From positions 62,001 to 126,000 of the forward strand of contig NZ_QGDD01000002.1 in assembly GCF_003160695.1 (NCBI RefSeq): a DNA stretch of 64,000 bases. Reading direction: 5' to 3'. The notes beneath the pieces are model-generated. The model was not told the DNA's origin. It searched no databases and saw nothing but the letters and a program-made list of their open reading frames with translations. This document shows positions 27,567 to 36,501 of the stretch, piece after piece (position 1 is the stretch's first letter; every line of letters starts with the position of its first letter). Source of the stretch: Nocardioides silvaticus. Its GTDB lineage: Bacteria; Actinomycetota; Actinomycetes; Propionibacteriales; Nocardioidaceae. Both the position numbers and the translations under genes were made by a program.

Positions 27567-28211
27567 TCACTTGACCAGGTAGATCGTCGCGAACAGGCCG
27601 ATCCACACCACGTCGACGAAGTGCCAGTAGTACGAGACCACGATCGCGCTGACCGCCTGCTCGTGCGTGAAGCGTTTCGCCAGGTAGGTGCGGCCGAGCA
27701 CGAACAGGAAGGCGATGAGACCGCCGGTCACGTGGATCCCGTGGAAGCCGGTGGTCAGGTAGAACATCGTGCCGTAGGCGTCGTGCGGGATCGTGACGCC
27801 CTCGTGGATGAGCTCGGCGTACTCCAGCGCCTGACCGCCGATGAAGATGGCGCCCATGACGTAGGTCACGATGAACCACTCGCGCAGGCCCCAGCCCTTG
27901 ACGTCGAGCAGGCCGCCCTTGCGCCCGACCTGGCCGCGCTCGGCCGCGAAGACGCCCAGCTGGCAGGTGAACGACGAGAGCACCAGGATCGTGGTGTTGA
28001 TGGAGGCGAACGGCACGTTGAGCAGGTCGGTGTTCTCCGCCCACATCTCCGGGCTGACCGACCGGATCGTGAAGTACGACGCGAACAGCGCCGCGAAGAA
28101 CATCAGCTCGCTCGAGAGCCAGATGATCGTGCCGACGGCGACCATGCTGGGTCGGTCGTGCTGGCCGTGCAGTCGCGAGGCCGGAAGAGATGCTGTTGCT
28201 GTGGTCGCCAC
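27567..28211 (-). CDS. ctaE: Cytochrome c oxidase subunit III
   Basis: 214 residues with five predicted membrane helices; family segments include [32 protein letters not shown] and [14 protein letters not shown]. Stabilises the aa3 oxidase core. First gene of the minus-strand respiratory operon ctaE-qcrC-qcrA-qcrB. The GTG start has CATAAT, a near-consensus -10, six bases upstream, so the operon message is probably leaderless. Divergent from ctaG with 85 bases between starts. Confidence 0.95.
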   Translation of the reverse strand: MATTATASLPASRLHGQHDRPSMVAVGTIIWLSSELMFFAALFASYFTIRSVSPEMWAENTDLLNVPFASINTTILVLSSFTCQLGVFAAERGQVGRKGGLLDVKGWGLREWFIVTYVMGAIFIGGQALEYAELIHEGVTIPHDAYGTMFYLTTGFHGIHVTGGLIAFLFVLGRTYLAKRFTHEQAVSAIVVSYYWHFVDVVWIGLFATIYLVK

Positions 28212-28217
28212 GTGGCC

Positions 28218-28223
28218 ATTATG
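28218..28223 (-). promoter_or_regulatory. -10 element of the ctaE-qcrCAB operon
   Basis: CATAAT on the minus strand, five of six matches to TATAAT, ends six bases before the ctaE GTG. It predicts transcription starting at or next to the start codon. Confidence 0.6.
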
Positions 28224-28296
28224 TCGATAGGACTGTCGGACGTCTCCCCGACCCCCTGGAATGGGACATGGTGTCTCAGGGACGTACCGTCGGGGC

Positions 28297-29187
28297 GTGG
28301 ACCCGCTCTCCTGGGCGACCCTCGTGACCGAGTGGACGCTCGCCCCGCTGCCTCTCGTGGTGACGGTCTGGTCGGTGGGTCTCTACACCCTCGGGGTGCG
28401 CTCCCTGCACAAGCGCGGGGACCGTTGGCCGGTCGGCCGGACCATCGCCTGGGGCGCCGGGATGACGGCCTTCTACCTCGCCACGTCCTCGGGGGTCGCC
28501 GCCTACGACACCGTGCTGCTGAGCGTGCACATGGTCCAGCACATGGTGCTTTCGATGGTGGTGCCGCTGTCGCTCGCGCTCGGCGCGCCGGTGACCCTGG
28601 CGCTGCGGACGCTGCCGGCCACTCCGCGCCGGTGGCTGCTGGCGGTGCTGCACTCGCGGCTGGCGAAGGTGCTGTCGTTCCCGCCCCTGGCGTTCCTGCT
28701 CTACGTCATTTCGCCGTGGGCGCTCTACTTCACCAGCTGGTACGACGCCTCGCTGACCAACGCCTACGTCCACGAGATGATGCACGTGCACCTGGTGCTG
28801 GTCGGTGCTCTGTTCTTCTGGCCCATCGTCGGGGTCGACCCGCTGCCCGGCCGGGTGAGCCACCCGTTCCGGGTGCTGCTGACGGTCCTGACGCTACCGT
28901 TCCACGCGTTCCTCGGCGTCACGATCATGGGCCAGACCGCCCTCATCGGCGGCGACCACTACCCCTCGCTGCACGACGGACCGATGGGGTCCTGGCTGCC
29001 GGACCCGAGGGCCGACCAGGAGCTCGCGGGCGGCATCCTGTGGGGCGCCGGCGACCTGGTGGGCATCATCTTCTTCGTGATCCTCTTCGTGCAGTGGGTC
29101 CGGGCCTCGATGAAGGAGGCCGAGCGCGAGGACCGGAGGCTGGACCGGCTCGAGTCCCAGCAGGCCCAGCGGACGCCGGCCGAGTAG
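28297..29187 (+). CDS. Cytochrome c oxidase assembly protein, Caa3/CtaG-type
   Basis: 296 residues with about seven hydrophobic helices and the family histidines in [15 protein letters not shown] and [19 protein letters not shown], which are proposed to handle copper. This is the Caa3_CtaG family of Bacillus/actinobacteria, distinct from the Cox11-type CtaG. The C-terminal charged tail ([11 protein letters not shown]) is cytoplasmic. Start choice: GTG at 28297 with TACCGT six bases upstream; the ATG at 28261 would add twelve poorly hydrophobic residues. Next to ctaE, consistent with oxidase assembly. Confidence 0.88.
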   Translation: MDPLSWATLVTEWTLAPLPLVVTVWSVGLYTLGVRSLHKRGDRWPVGRTIAWGAGMTAFYLATSSGVAAYDTVLLSVHMVQHMVLSMVVPLSLALGAPVTLALRTLPATPRRWLLAVLHSRLAKVLSFPPLAFLLYVISPWALYFTSWYDASLTNAYVHEMMHVHLVLVGALFFWPIVGVDPLPGRVSHPFRVLLTVLTLPFHAFLGVTIMGQTALIGGDHYPSLHDGPMGSWLPDPRADQELAGGILWGAGDLVGIIFFVILFVQWVRASMKEAEREDRRLDRLESQQAQRTPAE

Positions 29188-29197
29188 CATGCCGCCC

Positions 29198-29608
29198 GTG
29201 ACCGACTCCAAGGCGCTCAAGATCCTCGTCTACAGCGACGACGTCCACACCCGCGAGCAGGTGGTCCTCGCCCTGGGCCGCCGGCCCCACCCGGACCTGC
29301 CCGAGGTGGAGTACGTCGAGGTGGCGACCGAGCCGGTCGTCATCCAGAACATGGACGCCGGGCACATCGACCTGGCCATCCTCGACGGCGAGGCCGTCCC
29401 GGCGGGCGGCATGGGCATCGCCAAGCAGCTCAAGGACGAGATCTACCAGTGCCCGCCGCTGCTGGTGCTGACCGGCCGGCCGCAGGACGCCTGGCTGGCG
29501 ACCTGGTCCCGCGCCGACGCCGCGGTGCCGCACCCGATCGACCCGATCCAGCTCGCCGAGGCGGTCGTCGCGCTCCTGCGGTCGCGCGTGCCCGCCACCT
29601 CAGCGTGA
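29198..29608 (+). CDS. Stand-alone receiver-like protein lacking the conserved lysine
   Basis: 136 residues with a response-regulator receiver fold and no output domain. The acidic pair is in [13 protein letters not shown], the presumed phospho-aspartate is in DLAILDGE, and the strand-4 threonine is in LLVLTGRPQ. Where receivers have KP(F/I), this reads [10 protein letters not shown], so the active-site lysine is replaced by histidine. It overlaps trpD by GTGA. GTG at 29198 is preferred because TAGCAT lies seven bases upstream; an ATG three codons earlier is possible. Similar proteins next to trpD occur in actinobacteria; role unknown. Confidence 0.75.
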   Translation: MTDSKALKILVYSDDVHTREQVVLALGRRPHPDLPEVEYVEVATEPVVIQNMDAGHIDLAILDGEAVPAGGMGIAKQLKDEIYQCPPLLVLTGRPQDAWLATWSRADAAVPHPIDPIQLAEAVVALLRSRVPATSA

Positions 29609-30636
29609 CCGCCCACAGCTGGCCGGAGGTCCTGGGCGCCCTGGTCGCCGGCACCGAGCTGGCTGCCGACCAGGTCGCCTGGGCGACCGGCGAGATCCTC
29701 GCGGGCCAGGCGACCGACGCCCAGATCGCCGGGTTCGCGGTCGCACTACGGGCCAAGGGCGAGACCGTCGAGGAGGTCACCGGCCTCGTCGACGCCATGT
29801 ACGCCGCCGCGACCCCGATCAAGGTCGACGGCCGGCTGCTCGACGTGGTCGGCACGGGCGGCGACCGGTCGATGTCGGTCAACATCTCGACGATGGCCGC
29901 GATCGTGGCCGCCGGCGCCGGAGCCAAGGTGGTCAAGCACGGCAACGTCTCGGCCAGCTCCCAGTCCGGGTCCGCCGACGTGCTCCGCGCGCTCGGCATC
30001 CGGCTCGACCTGCCGGCCGAGAAGGTCGCCGCCGTCGCCGAGGAGGCCGGCATCACCTTCTGCTTCGCCAAGACCTTCCACCCGGCGCTGCGCTTCGCCG
30101 GACCGGCACGGAGCGAGCTCGGCATCGGCACGACGTTCAACATGCTCGGCCCGCTCACCAATCCGGCGCACGCGCAGGCGCGCGCCGTCGGGTGTGCCGA
30201 CGCCCGGATCGCGCCCGTGATGGCCGGCGTGCTCGCCGCCCGCGGCATCGACGCGTGGGTGTTCCGCGGTGACGACGGGCTCGACGAGCTCACCACGACC
30301 ACGACCTCCTCGGTCTGGGTCGCCCGCGACGGAGAGGTCACGACCACCGCGGTCGACCCCACGGCCTTCGGGCTGCCCTTGGTCGACCGAGACGCGCTCC
30401 GCGGAGGGGACGCGGAGCACAACGCGGACGTCGTACGACGTCTGCTGGCGGGGGAGACCGGCGCCGTGCGCGACGCCGTCGTCCTCAACGCCGGGGCCGC
30501 GCTCGCGGTGTACGACGCCCCCGGCGCCGACGTGCAGGAGGCGCTGGCCGCCGGCGTCGCCCGCGCGAGCGAGGCGATCGACTCGGGCGCGGCTCAGACC
30601 GCCCTGGACCGCTGGGTCGCGGCCGCCTCGTCCTGA
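29605..30636 (+). CDS. trpD: Anthranilate phosphoribosyltransferase
   Basis: Joins anthranilate to PRPP in tryptophan synthesis. The 343-residue protein shows the PRPP loop [40 protein letters not shown], and [11 protein letters not shown] with the anthranilate-binding region [14 protein letters not shown]. It starts at the GTG overlapping the stop of the receiver-like gene. No other trp gene is adjacent, a normal situation in many actinobacteria. Its last 43 bases overlap the end of the convergent membrane protein gene. Confidence 0.95.
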   Translation: MTAHSWPEVLGALVAGTELAADQVAWATGEILAGQATDAQIAGFAVALRAKGETVEEVTGLVDAMYAAATPIKVDGRLLDVVGTGGDRSMSVNISTMAAIVAAGAGAKVVKHGNVSASSQSGSADVLRALGIRLDLPAEKVAAVAEEAGITFCFAKTFHPALRFAGPARSELGIGTTFNMLGPLTNPAHAQARAVGCADARIAPVMAGVLAARGIDAWVFRGDDGLDELTTTTTSSVWVARDGEVTTTAVDPTAFGLPLVDRDALRGGDAEHNADVVRRLLAGETGAVRDAVVLNAGAALAVYDAPGADVQEALAAGVARASEAIDSGAAQTALDRWVAAASS

Positions 30637-31262
30637 TCGAGCTCCAGGACGAACACCTCCCCGCTCGGCCGGAAGCCGATCCTGTCGTAGTACGGCGCGA
30701 CGATCGTCGGTGACGTCATCACTCGCTTGTAGCCGCGGCCGCACAGCAGGTCGCTGCGCCGCCACACGAACTCACCCGGCGTAAAGTCGCGGTACTTCGG
30801 CGTGACGTAGTCCAGGCAGATGTGCGCGGTGTCGCCCTCGCCCTCGATGACGACCACGCCCACGGTCTCGTCGCCCTTGACGACGACGAAGGCCTCCTGC
30901 CCGGGACCGGGACGACCGGGGAAGGCCGGCTGGTGCTTGCGCATGTCCTCACCGTGGGTGTCGAGGACGTGGCGGAGGTACTGGTCGTCGAGACCGACCT
31001 CGATCACCTCGAACGTCGCCGCGTCGTGCCGCTGCCGCCGGAGCCGCAGGATGAACAGCACGTTGATCGTGCTGGTCACCGCGTTGAGCGCGACCATCGG
31101 CCAGACGCCGAGGATCGCGTTGAAGACGATGAGCAGCAGTCCCGCGACCAGGTTGAGCGTGCGGAACCGCAGCACCCGCTGCTGGAGGAGCGAGAAGACG
31201 AGAAGCGCGCTGCCACCCCACCCGAGGGCGTCGAGCCAGTAGTCGGCGAGCAGCGTGTCCAC
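30594..31262 (-). CDS. YgjV-like membrane protein with C-terminal acetyltransferase-like region
   Basis: 222 residues. The N-terminal 75 residues hold three hydrophobic helices with [20 protein letters not shown] and [20 protein letters not shown], resembling small YgjV/PQ-loop-like inner membrane proteins. From about residue 85 on, a soluble domain with [20 protein letters not shown] and [11 protein letters not shown] looks GNAT-like. TAAAAT lies six bases before the GTG, suggesting a leaderless message. The 3' end overlaps trpD antiparallel by 43 bases. Function unknown. Confidence 0.75.
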   Translation of the reverse strand: MDTLLADYWLDALGWGGSALLVFSLLQQRVLRFRTLNLVAGLLLIVFNAILGVWPMVALNAVTSTINVLFILRLRRQRHDAATFEVIEVGLDDQYLRHVLDTHGEDMRKHQPAFPGRPGPGQEAFVVVKGDETVGVVVIEGEGDTAHICLDYVTPKYRDFTPGEFVWRRSDLLCGRGYKRVMTSPTIVAPYYDRIGFRPSGEVFVLELDQDEAAATQRSRAV

Positions 31263-31439
31263 CCACGGATTTTACGGCCGCGGGCAGCGCGGGCCCGAAT
31301 CCCCGGAGAGGCGGTGCCTCACGCGGTGGTCTAGTCAGAAAGGACCACACGGATCTGCCTGAAGGCTGCTCCTGCGGGCACTCCGAATTCCTTTACTCTC
31401 GCCGCCGGCCTCGAGCCGGACGACCTCGGAGGGGAACCC

Positions 31440-33725
31440 TTGAACCTGCATCGCATCGCGCCTTTGACGACCCTCGTGGTCGCCGGCGCATCGCTCACAC
31501 TTCTCTCGACCGCGCCGAGCGCGCAGGCCGAGCCCGACGTGCCGACCGCGCTCGGCCTGCCCGCAGGGGTCACGGCGACGGTCTCGGGGAGCAGCGCGGT
31601 CTCCACGACCCGGTTCGACGACTTCCCGTCCCAGGGCGACGACTTCGTGGTGCTGTCGACCGGGAACGCCGGCGCGGTGTTCCCGGCCGCGCCCGACCCC
31701 GACGCGCAGCTGAGCACCGACCTCGGTGACGACGGCGCGCCGGACAGCTCGACGCTCGAGCTCACGGTCGCACCGACGACCGGCGCCGGCTGCCTGTTCG
31801 TCGACTTCGCGCTGGCGACCGAGGAACCCGTCCACAAGTACGACCCGGCCAACCCGAGCGACGGGCTCAGCATCACCAAGCGGGGGTCCGAGAAGGAGTA
31901 CGCCCAGAACGCCGGCTGGGGCTACTTCGAGCAGTCGACCCGTCCAGCCGCGCCCGCGCCCTACACGGCGAACGCGGTGAAGTACTGGCACCACCCCGGC
32001 GACCCGCTCGACCCGGTGCCGGGCACCGCCGAGGAGCCGTGGCTTCCCGAGGCGACCGCGCTCAACAGCGTCACCACCCGCGACACGGCCCGCATCCCGC
32101 TGAGCTTCGCCGCGGGCGCGGAGGTCGTGCGTATCACCGTCGCCGACGCCGGCAACGGCGACCTCGACTCGGCGGCCCTCCTCGACCGGGTGCGGCTGGG
32201 CAGCTCCTGCGCCGCGGGCACCGGGGTCGAGCCCAACCCGGTCCACCAGGGCGGGGTGATCGCCGGCATCCGCGGCGTGGGCAACGCCCTCGTCTACGAC
32301 CCGATCCCGAGCACGGATGCCATCGAGCGCTACGACAGCTCGGGCAACGGCTGGAGGTCACCCTCGGGGGCCGACGTGCCGGTGGAGCTCAGGTTCCGCT
32401 GGTACCGCTCGAGCGAGGGCAATTCGTTCGTCGGCGACATGACGAAGTGGGAGGCAATCCCGGACGCCGACCGCCAGGCCTACGTACCGACCGCCGTCGA
32501 CTACGGCAAGGTCCTCCTCTGCCTCGTCACCGGGGTCGTCGACGGCCGCCGTTACGAGACCTTCCCTTCGACCGGCGAGGCCAACACCTGGTACGTCACC
32601 ACGCGGATCACCAGCGGCACCTTCGTCAGCGGCGAGGCTCCGGTCATCACCGGACCCTCCGGCCGACCACCGGCCGTCGGCGACGTGCTCACCGCACAGA
32701 TCGGTCACACGGTGCCGCGGGAGGACACCTGGGTCTGGAAGTGGTTCGCGGACGGGTCTGCGATCTCGGGCGCCACCGGTCGGACTCTCACGCTCTCGGC
32801 GGCTCAGGCAGGCAAGCGCATCACCGTCGAGGCGAGCGCGCGGCGCCTCAACTTCGCGGACCGTGCTTGGACGAGTGCGCCGTACGGGCCGGTGGAGCTG
32901 CAGGAATGGGCAAGCACCGGCGCACCGGAGGTGGTCGTCGACGGCGTCCCGGCCTACGGCCAGACCCTCGTCGCGGAGCCGGGCACCGGCTGGCTGCCGA
33001 CGCCCGACCGCTACAGTTATCAGTGGAAGCGGAACGGCAGCGTGGTCCCCAACGCCACCTACGCCAGCTATGCGATCCGGACCGAGGACGTCGGTGCCCG
33101 GATCTCGGTCGTGGTGTCCGGCGTGAAGCCCGGATTCCTCGCTGTTCCCAGGGAGAGCGCAGAGGTGACGATCCTCGGGGCGGGGATGGCCGGTGCGACC
33201 CCGGTGGTCACCGGGACCCCGCAGGTCGGCCAGCGCCTCGCCGGCACCGTGGCCGACTGGGACCCGATCGGCTCCACACTCACCTATCAGTGGTACGCCG
33301 GCGACACCCTCCTCCAGGAGGGCAGCAGCTTCCTCACGGTTCCGGCGAGCGCCGTCGGGAAGCCGGTCATCCTCAAGGTCACGGGTCGGCGTCCGGGCTA
33401 CTCGCCCCGCACGGTCGAGAGCGCCCCGACAGCCGTCGTGGCGCCGGGAGTGCTGACGGTCGGGAACCCGCGGATCAGCGGCACGGCGAAGGTCGGGTCG
33501 ACCCTCTTCGCATCGCCAGGTGCGTGGGCGCCGTCGGGCGTGAAGGTGAGCTACCGGTGGAAGGTCGGCAACAAGGCCGTCACCGGCGCGCGCGGCGCCC
33601 GAGACACCTTCGTCGTCCCGCGAACCGCGAAGGGCAAGCGGATCACAGTGACCGTGACGGGCACGCTGGCCGGTTACACGACTGCCAAGCGGACCAGCCC
33701 GGCCACCGCGAAGGTCGCCCGCTGA
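31440..33725 (+). CDS. Large secreted protein with tandem Ig-like repeats
   Basis: 761 residues with a signal peptide (IAPLTTLVVAGASLTLLSTA, then AQA cleavage) and no membrane anchor or LPXTG visible. The N-terminal part (about 33-260) resembles choice-of-anchor-L-like domains with a conserved CLFVDFALATEE strand. It is followed by four clear modules of about 85 residues starting near 400, 493, 585 and 671. Each has the pattern VxGTPxVGxxL... YxWxxxGxxI... GKxITVxVTGxxxGY; a weaker fifth lies near 265-395. Probably a surface adhesin or matrix protein. Rare TTG start with GGAGGGG well spaced. Confidence 0.85.
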   Translation: MNLHRIAPLTTLVVAGASLTLLSTAPSAQAEPDVPTALGLPAGVTATVSGSSAVSTTRFDDFPSQGDDFVVLSTGNAGAVFPAAPDPDAQLSTDLGDDGAPDSSTLELTVAPTTGAGCLFVDFALATEEPVHKYDPANPSDGLSITKRGSEKEYAQNAGWGYFEQSTRPAAPAPYTANAVKYWHHPGDPLDPVPGTAEEPWLPEATALNSVTTRDTARIPLSFAAGAEVVRITVADAGNGDLDSAALLDRVRLGSSCAAGTGVEPNPVHQGGVIAGIRGVGNALVYDPIPSTDAIERYDSSGNGWRSPSGADVPVELRFRWYRSSEGNSFVGDMTKWEAIPDADRQAYVPTAVDYGKVLLCLVTGVVDGRRYETFPSTGEANTWYVTTRITSGTFVSGEAPVITGPSGRPPAVGDVLTAQIGHTVPREDTWVWKWFADGSAISGATGRTLTLSAAQAGKRITVEASARRLNFADRAWTSAPYGPVELQEWASTGAPEVVVDGVPAYGQTLVAEPGTGWLPTPDRYSYQWKRNGSVVPNATYASYAIRTEDVGARISVVVSGVKPGFLAVPRESAEVTILGAGMAGATPVVTGTPQVGQRLAGTVADWDPIGSTLTYQWYAGDTLLQEGSSFLTVPASAVGKPVILKVTGRRPGYSPRTVESAPTAVVAPGVLTVGNPRISGTAKVGSTLFASPGAWAPSGVKVSYRWKVGNKAVTGARGARDTFVVPRTAKGKRITVTVTGTLAGYTTAKRTSPATAKVAR

Positions 33726-33736
33726 CGTCGGCCAGA

Positions 33737-34015
33737 TCAGTCGAGACCGAGGGAGAACGCCGACTCGAGGTCGTGCCGGGAGTAGGCGCGGAACGCGATG
33801 TGCGTCTCGGTGTCGGTCACGCCGGGGACCTTGTTGAGCTGGTCCGCCACCACGGCGGCGACCTCGTCGTGCTGGCGCACCCGCACCAGGGCGATCAGGT
33901 CGATCTGCCCGGTGACCGAGTAGACCTCGCTGACGCCGTCGAGCGCGGCGATCGCCTCGGCGACCTCGGGGATCCGGGCGACGTCGGCCTTCACGAAGAC
34001 GATGGCGGTGATCAT
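33737..34015 (-). CDS. Stand-alone Lrp/AsnC ligand-binding (RAM) domain protein
   Basis: 92 residues that match only the C-terminal RAM half of AsnC/Lrp regulators: VFVKADVARIPEVAEAIAAL, VSEVYSVTGQIDLIALVRV and VPGVTDTETHIAF. No helix-turn-helix. Such proteins bind amino acids and form dimers or octamers; their partner is usually another Lrp. The ATG overlaps the stop of the upstream exonuclease gene by ATGA, a surprising coupling whose logic is unknown. Convergent with the secreted repeat protein, 11-base gap. Confidence 0.88.
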   Translation of the reverse strand: MITAIVFVKADVARIPEVAEAIAALDGVSEVYSVTGQIDLIALVRVRQHDEVAAVVADQLNKVPGVTDTETHIAFRAYSRHDLESAFSLGLD

Positions 34016-35706
34016 GAGGGCAGCCTAGGACGACCGGCTCCCTGGACGGGACACGTCCACTCGCCGTCGACGTCGACCAGGCGCACGCCCGGCAGCTCGA
34101 GCCAGTGGAGGATCCGCTCGGACTCGTCGGCGGTGGCGGCCGGCAGTGGTCCCACGCTCGGCACGACGGTCTCGGCCGACGCCCGCAGCTGCTCGACGTA
34201 GGCCACCGCGTCGGCGCCCCCCGGGATCACGCCTGCCGCCGCCAGCCGGCCGTGACGGATCACGTGCACTGCCCACCCGCCGCTCTCCTCCCGTCGGGTC
34301 GCCACCACCTCGCGGCACCGGGTCAGCGAGGTCAGCCGCTGCGTGCGGGCGGCCGCACGGACGAACGAGGCCAGCCGGTCGCGGTGGACCCCGGCCTCCT
34401 CGAACCGCTCCTGCTCCGCGAGCGCCGTCATCTTCTCGTTGACCAGCTCCACGACGTCGTCGGGATGGCGCAGCAGGGCGTCCCGCAGCTGTCGGACCAC
34501 CGCGGCGTAGGTGCCCTCGTCGACGCTGCCGTCGCACGGTGACAGGCACCGGCCGAGCTCCGCGAGCACGCACGCCGAGCGCGACGGCTGTCGACCGAAC
34601 CGGTCGGAGCACTGACGGATCGGGAACGTCTCGTGGAGCGCCGCCAGGCAGTTCTCCGCGGCGGCACGCGAGGAGAACGGACCGAGGTAGTCGGCGTCGT
34701 CGTCGAGCACCCGCTTGACCAGCGAGAGGCGCGGCCAGGGCTCGCGGGTGAGCTTGACGAAGGTGACCTTCTCCGGGAACCGGGACCGCCGGTTGTAGCT
34801 CGGCTTGTGCTCGGCGATGAGGCGTAGCTCACGGACCTCCGCCTCGAGCGGCGTCGCGCACTCGATGCCGGTCACCGACGACGCCAGCCGGACCATCTCC
34901 CCGATCCGGGACCGGGTCTCCGAGGCGGTGAAGTAGGAGCGGACCCGCTTGCGCAGGTCCTTCGACGTCCCGACGTAGAGCACTCGGGACTGGTCGTCGC
35001 AGAACAGGTAGACGCCAGGGGCGTGGGGGAGCCGGTCGGCGAGGTGCCGCTTGCGGCGTTGTGCAGCGGCGACCTTGGACGAGTACGTCTGCAGCTCCTC
35101 GAGCGTGTGCACCCCGAGGCTGCCCAGCCGCTCCATCAGCCCGTGCAGCACGTCGACCGTCGCCCGCGCGTCGGCCAGCGCCCGGTGGTTGGGGGTGGTG
35201 CCGGAGCGGAAGACCCGGGCCAACGACGACAGCTTGTGGTTGGGAGCCTCGTCGCGGGTCACCACCCGACGCGCGACCTTGACCGTGTCGACGACCTCGA
35301 AGTCCGGCCACGGGATGTCCTGCTCCTGCGCGAAGTGGCGCAGGAAGCCCACGTCGAAGCGCGCGTTGTGGGCGACCAGCACCGTGCCGCGGGCGAACTC
35401 GAGGAAGGCGGGCAGGGCCGAGCTGATCGGCGGCGCGTCGGCGACCATGCTGTTGGTGATCCCGGTCAGGACGGCGATGAACGCCGGGATCGCGGTGTGG
35501 GGGTTGACCAGGGTCTGGAACTCCCCGAGCACCTCGCCGCCGCGCACCTTGACCGCGCCGATCTCCGTGATCATGTCGCCATCACCGACCGACCCGCCCG
35601 TCGTCTCGAGGTCGACGACGCAGAACGTCACGTCGCGCAGCGGCCGCCCCAGCTCGTCGAAGCTGCGTTGCTCCTCCCAGCGGCTCCGGACGGGTGCGGT
35701 GGTCAT
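34012..35706 (-). CDS. DEDDh exonuclease-UvrC-like endonuclease fusion
   Basis: 564 residues. Residues about 25-190 form a DnaQ/epsilon-type 3'-5' exonuclease with D32 and E34 in VVDLETTG, HNARFDVGFLRHF, and the closing histidine and aspartate in NHRALADARATV. Residues about 225-320 are a GIY-YIG nuclease (APGVYLFCDDQSRVLYVGTS), followed by a UvrC-like Cys-containing segment and a UVR-like motif (EKMTALAEQERFEEAGVHRD). It lacks the UvrC RNase H and HhH domains. Such fusions are conserved in actinobacteria and resemble Cho plus an exonuclease; a DNA repair role is inferred. TAACGT lies seven bases upstream of the ATG. Confidence 0.9.
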   Translation of the reverse strand: MTTAPVRSRWEEQRSFDELGRPLRDVTFCVVDLETTGGSVGDGDMITEIGAVKVRGGEVLGEFQTLVNPHTAIPAFIAVLTGITNSMVADAPPISSALPAFLEFARGTVLVAHNARFDVGFLRHFAQEQDIPWPDFEVVDTVKVARRVVTRDEAPNHKLSSLARVFRSGTTPNHRALADARATVDVLHGLMERLGSLGVHTLEELQTYSSKVAAAQRRKRHLADRLPHAPGVYLFCDDQSRVLYVGTSKDLRKRVRSYFTASETRSRIGEMVRLASSVTGIECATPLEAEVRELRLIAEHKPSYNRRSRFPEKVTFVKLTREPWPRLSLVKRVLDDDADYLGPFSSRAAAENCLAALHETFPIRQCSDRFGRQPSRSACVLAELGRCLSPCDGSVDEGTYAAVVRQLRDALLRHPDDVVELVNEKMTALAEQERFEEAGVHRDRLASFVRAAARTQRLTSLTRCREVVATRREESGGWAVHVIRHGRLAAAGVIPGGADAVAYVEQLRASAETVVPSVGPLPAATADESERILHWLELPGVRLVDVDGEWTCPVQGAGRPRLPS

Positions 35707-35743
35707 GCCCCGGACGTTAGGAGGAACCTCCGACGAGAAACGG

Positions 35744-35784
35744 GAGGCGCGAGCGGAGCGAGGTGGTCGAGCTTGTCGAGACTC
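35744..35784. repeat. Dispersed intergenic repeat (GTCTCGACAAGCTCGACCACC type)
   Basis: Reads as GAGCGGAGCGAGGTGGTCGA then GCTTGTCGAGACTCC on the plus strand; its complement is a member of the same family as the copies near 1.3-1.7 kb. It sits between the divergent exonuclease and zinc-ribbon genes and reaches to two bases before the -10 of the latter. Confidence 0.6.
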
Positions 35785-35798
35785 CTAGGATCGACGTC

Positions 35799-36029
35799 GT
35801 GCCCGAGCTCCCCGACGCGACCCACCGCTGGCGCTGCGCCGGCTGCGGCAACCTCACCCGCTTCGACGTGACGCGGAGTCGTCGGACGACGGAGTACTGG
35901 CACTTCGACCTCGCCGGCGACCATGCCGTCGACGACACCGAGCTGCTCGCCGAGACCGTCGAGTCGGTGCGGTGCCGCTGGTGCGGGCGCGACGACGCTG
36001 TCGAGCTGGTCGCCCGCTCCGACGCCTGA
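35799..36029 (+). CDS. Small zinc-ribbon-like protein
   Basis: 76 residues with two cysteine pairs, RCAGCGN and RCRWCGR, 50 or so residues apart, which suggests a zinc ribbon; the middle TTEYWHFDLAGDHAVDD is acidic. Function not recognised. The start is the GTG at 35799 with TAGGAT seven bases before it. The longer reading from 35763 would translate part of a dispersed repeat and is rejected. The stop codon is followed at once by another repeat copy. Confidence 0.65.
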   Translation: MPELPDATHRWRCAGCGNLTRFDVTRSRRTTEYWHFDLAGDHAVDDTELLAETVESVRCRWCGRDDAVELVARSDA

Positions 36030-36075
36030 GCCGTCTCGATACGCCCTCGCCCAGGGGCCCGGGCTACTCGACGGC
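36030..36075. repeat. Dispersed intergenic repeat with inverted ends
   Basis: Starts GCCGTCTCGATACGC and ends CTACTCGACGGC; the six outer bases are inverted repeats (GCCGTC / GACGGC), with a GC-rich inner dyad CCAGGGGCCCGGG. Same family as 1445-1686, here only about 46 bases. Confidence 0.6.
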
Positions 36076-36111
36076 CGAGCTTCTGTCGGACCGTCCTGTC
36101 ACCGTCGTGGC

Positions 36112-36318
36112 ATGACGACGAGGATCGACTGCGACACCTGCCTGGTCCGCGGCCTGGCGTGCCACGACTGTGTGGTGACCGTCCTGCTCGGGCCGCCTCC
36201 CGAGCTGACCATCGACGACGAGGAGCTGCGGGCGCTCGACGTGCTGGCGGCCGAGGGGCTGGTGCCCCGGCTGCGGTTGGTCCGCCCGGTCGACGGCCCG
36301 GAGGTCGAGTCCGCCTGA
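36112..36318 (+). CDS. Small Cys-pair protein
   Basis: 68 residues starting MTTRIDCDTCLVRGLACHDC: two CxxC motifs close to the N-terminus (likely one metal site), then an acidic, probably helical segment IDDEELRALDVLAAEGL. CACCGT lies six bases before the ATG; no Shine-Dalgarno. Located upstream of the riboswitch-controlled NlpC/P60 gene on the same strand, but separated by a promoter, so probably independent. Family not named. Confidence 0.65.
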   Translation: MTTRIDCDTCLVRGLACHDCVVTVLLGPPPELTIDDEELRALDVLAAEGLVPRLRLVRPVDGPEVESA

Positions 36319-36412
36319 GCGCCGCGGCCCGTCGCAGAGCGGCGCAGGTGACGGAAGTGACGGATGTGACCAACGATCCGAGGCGACCGTTCCAAATCCG
36401 GCGAGCCGGGGT

Positions 36413-36441
36413 TTGGTGAGCCACGGCGGTCGGTTTAGGCT
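36413..36441 (+). promoter_or_regulatory. Promoter of the riboswitch/NlpC-P60 transcript
   Basis: TTGGTG (36413-36418), a 17-base spacer and TAGGCT (36436-36441). Transcription would start near 36448, about 55 bases before the riboswitch P1 stem. This is the best spaced promoter in the window. Confidence 0.65.
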
Positions 36442-36501
36442 GCTCGCTCAGATGTCCGTGGAAGTGGGTCAACCGACCCGCGCGGACATCGCGTCGAGTC
36501 C

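Noticed and set aside
35763..35798. Upstream start for the zinc-ribbon protein
   Set aside because: It would translate the end of a dispersed repeat and the -10 of the GTG start at 35799.
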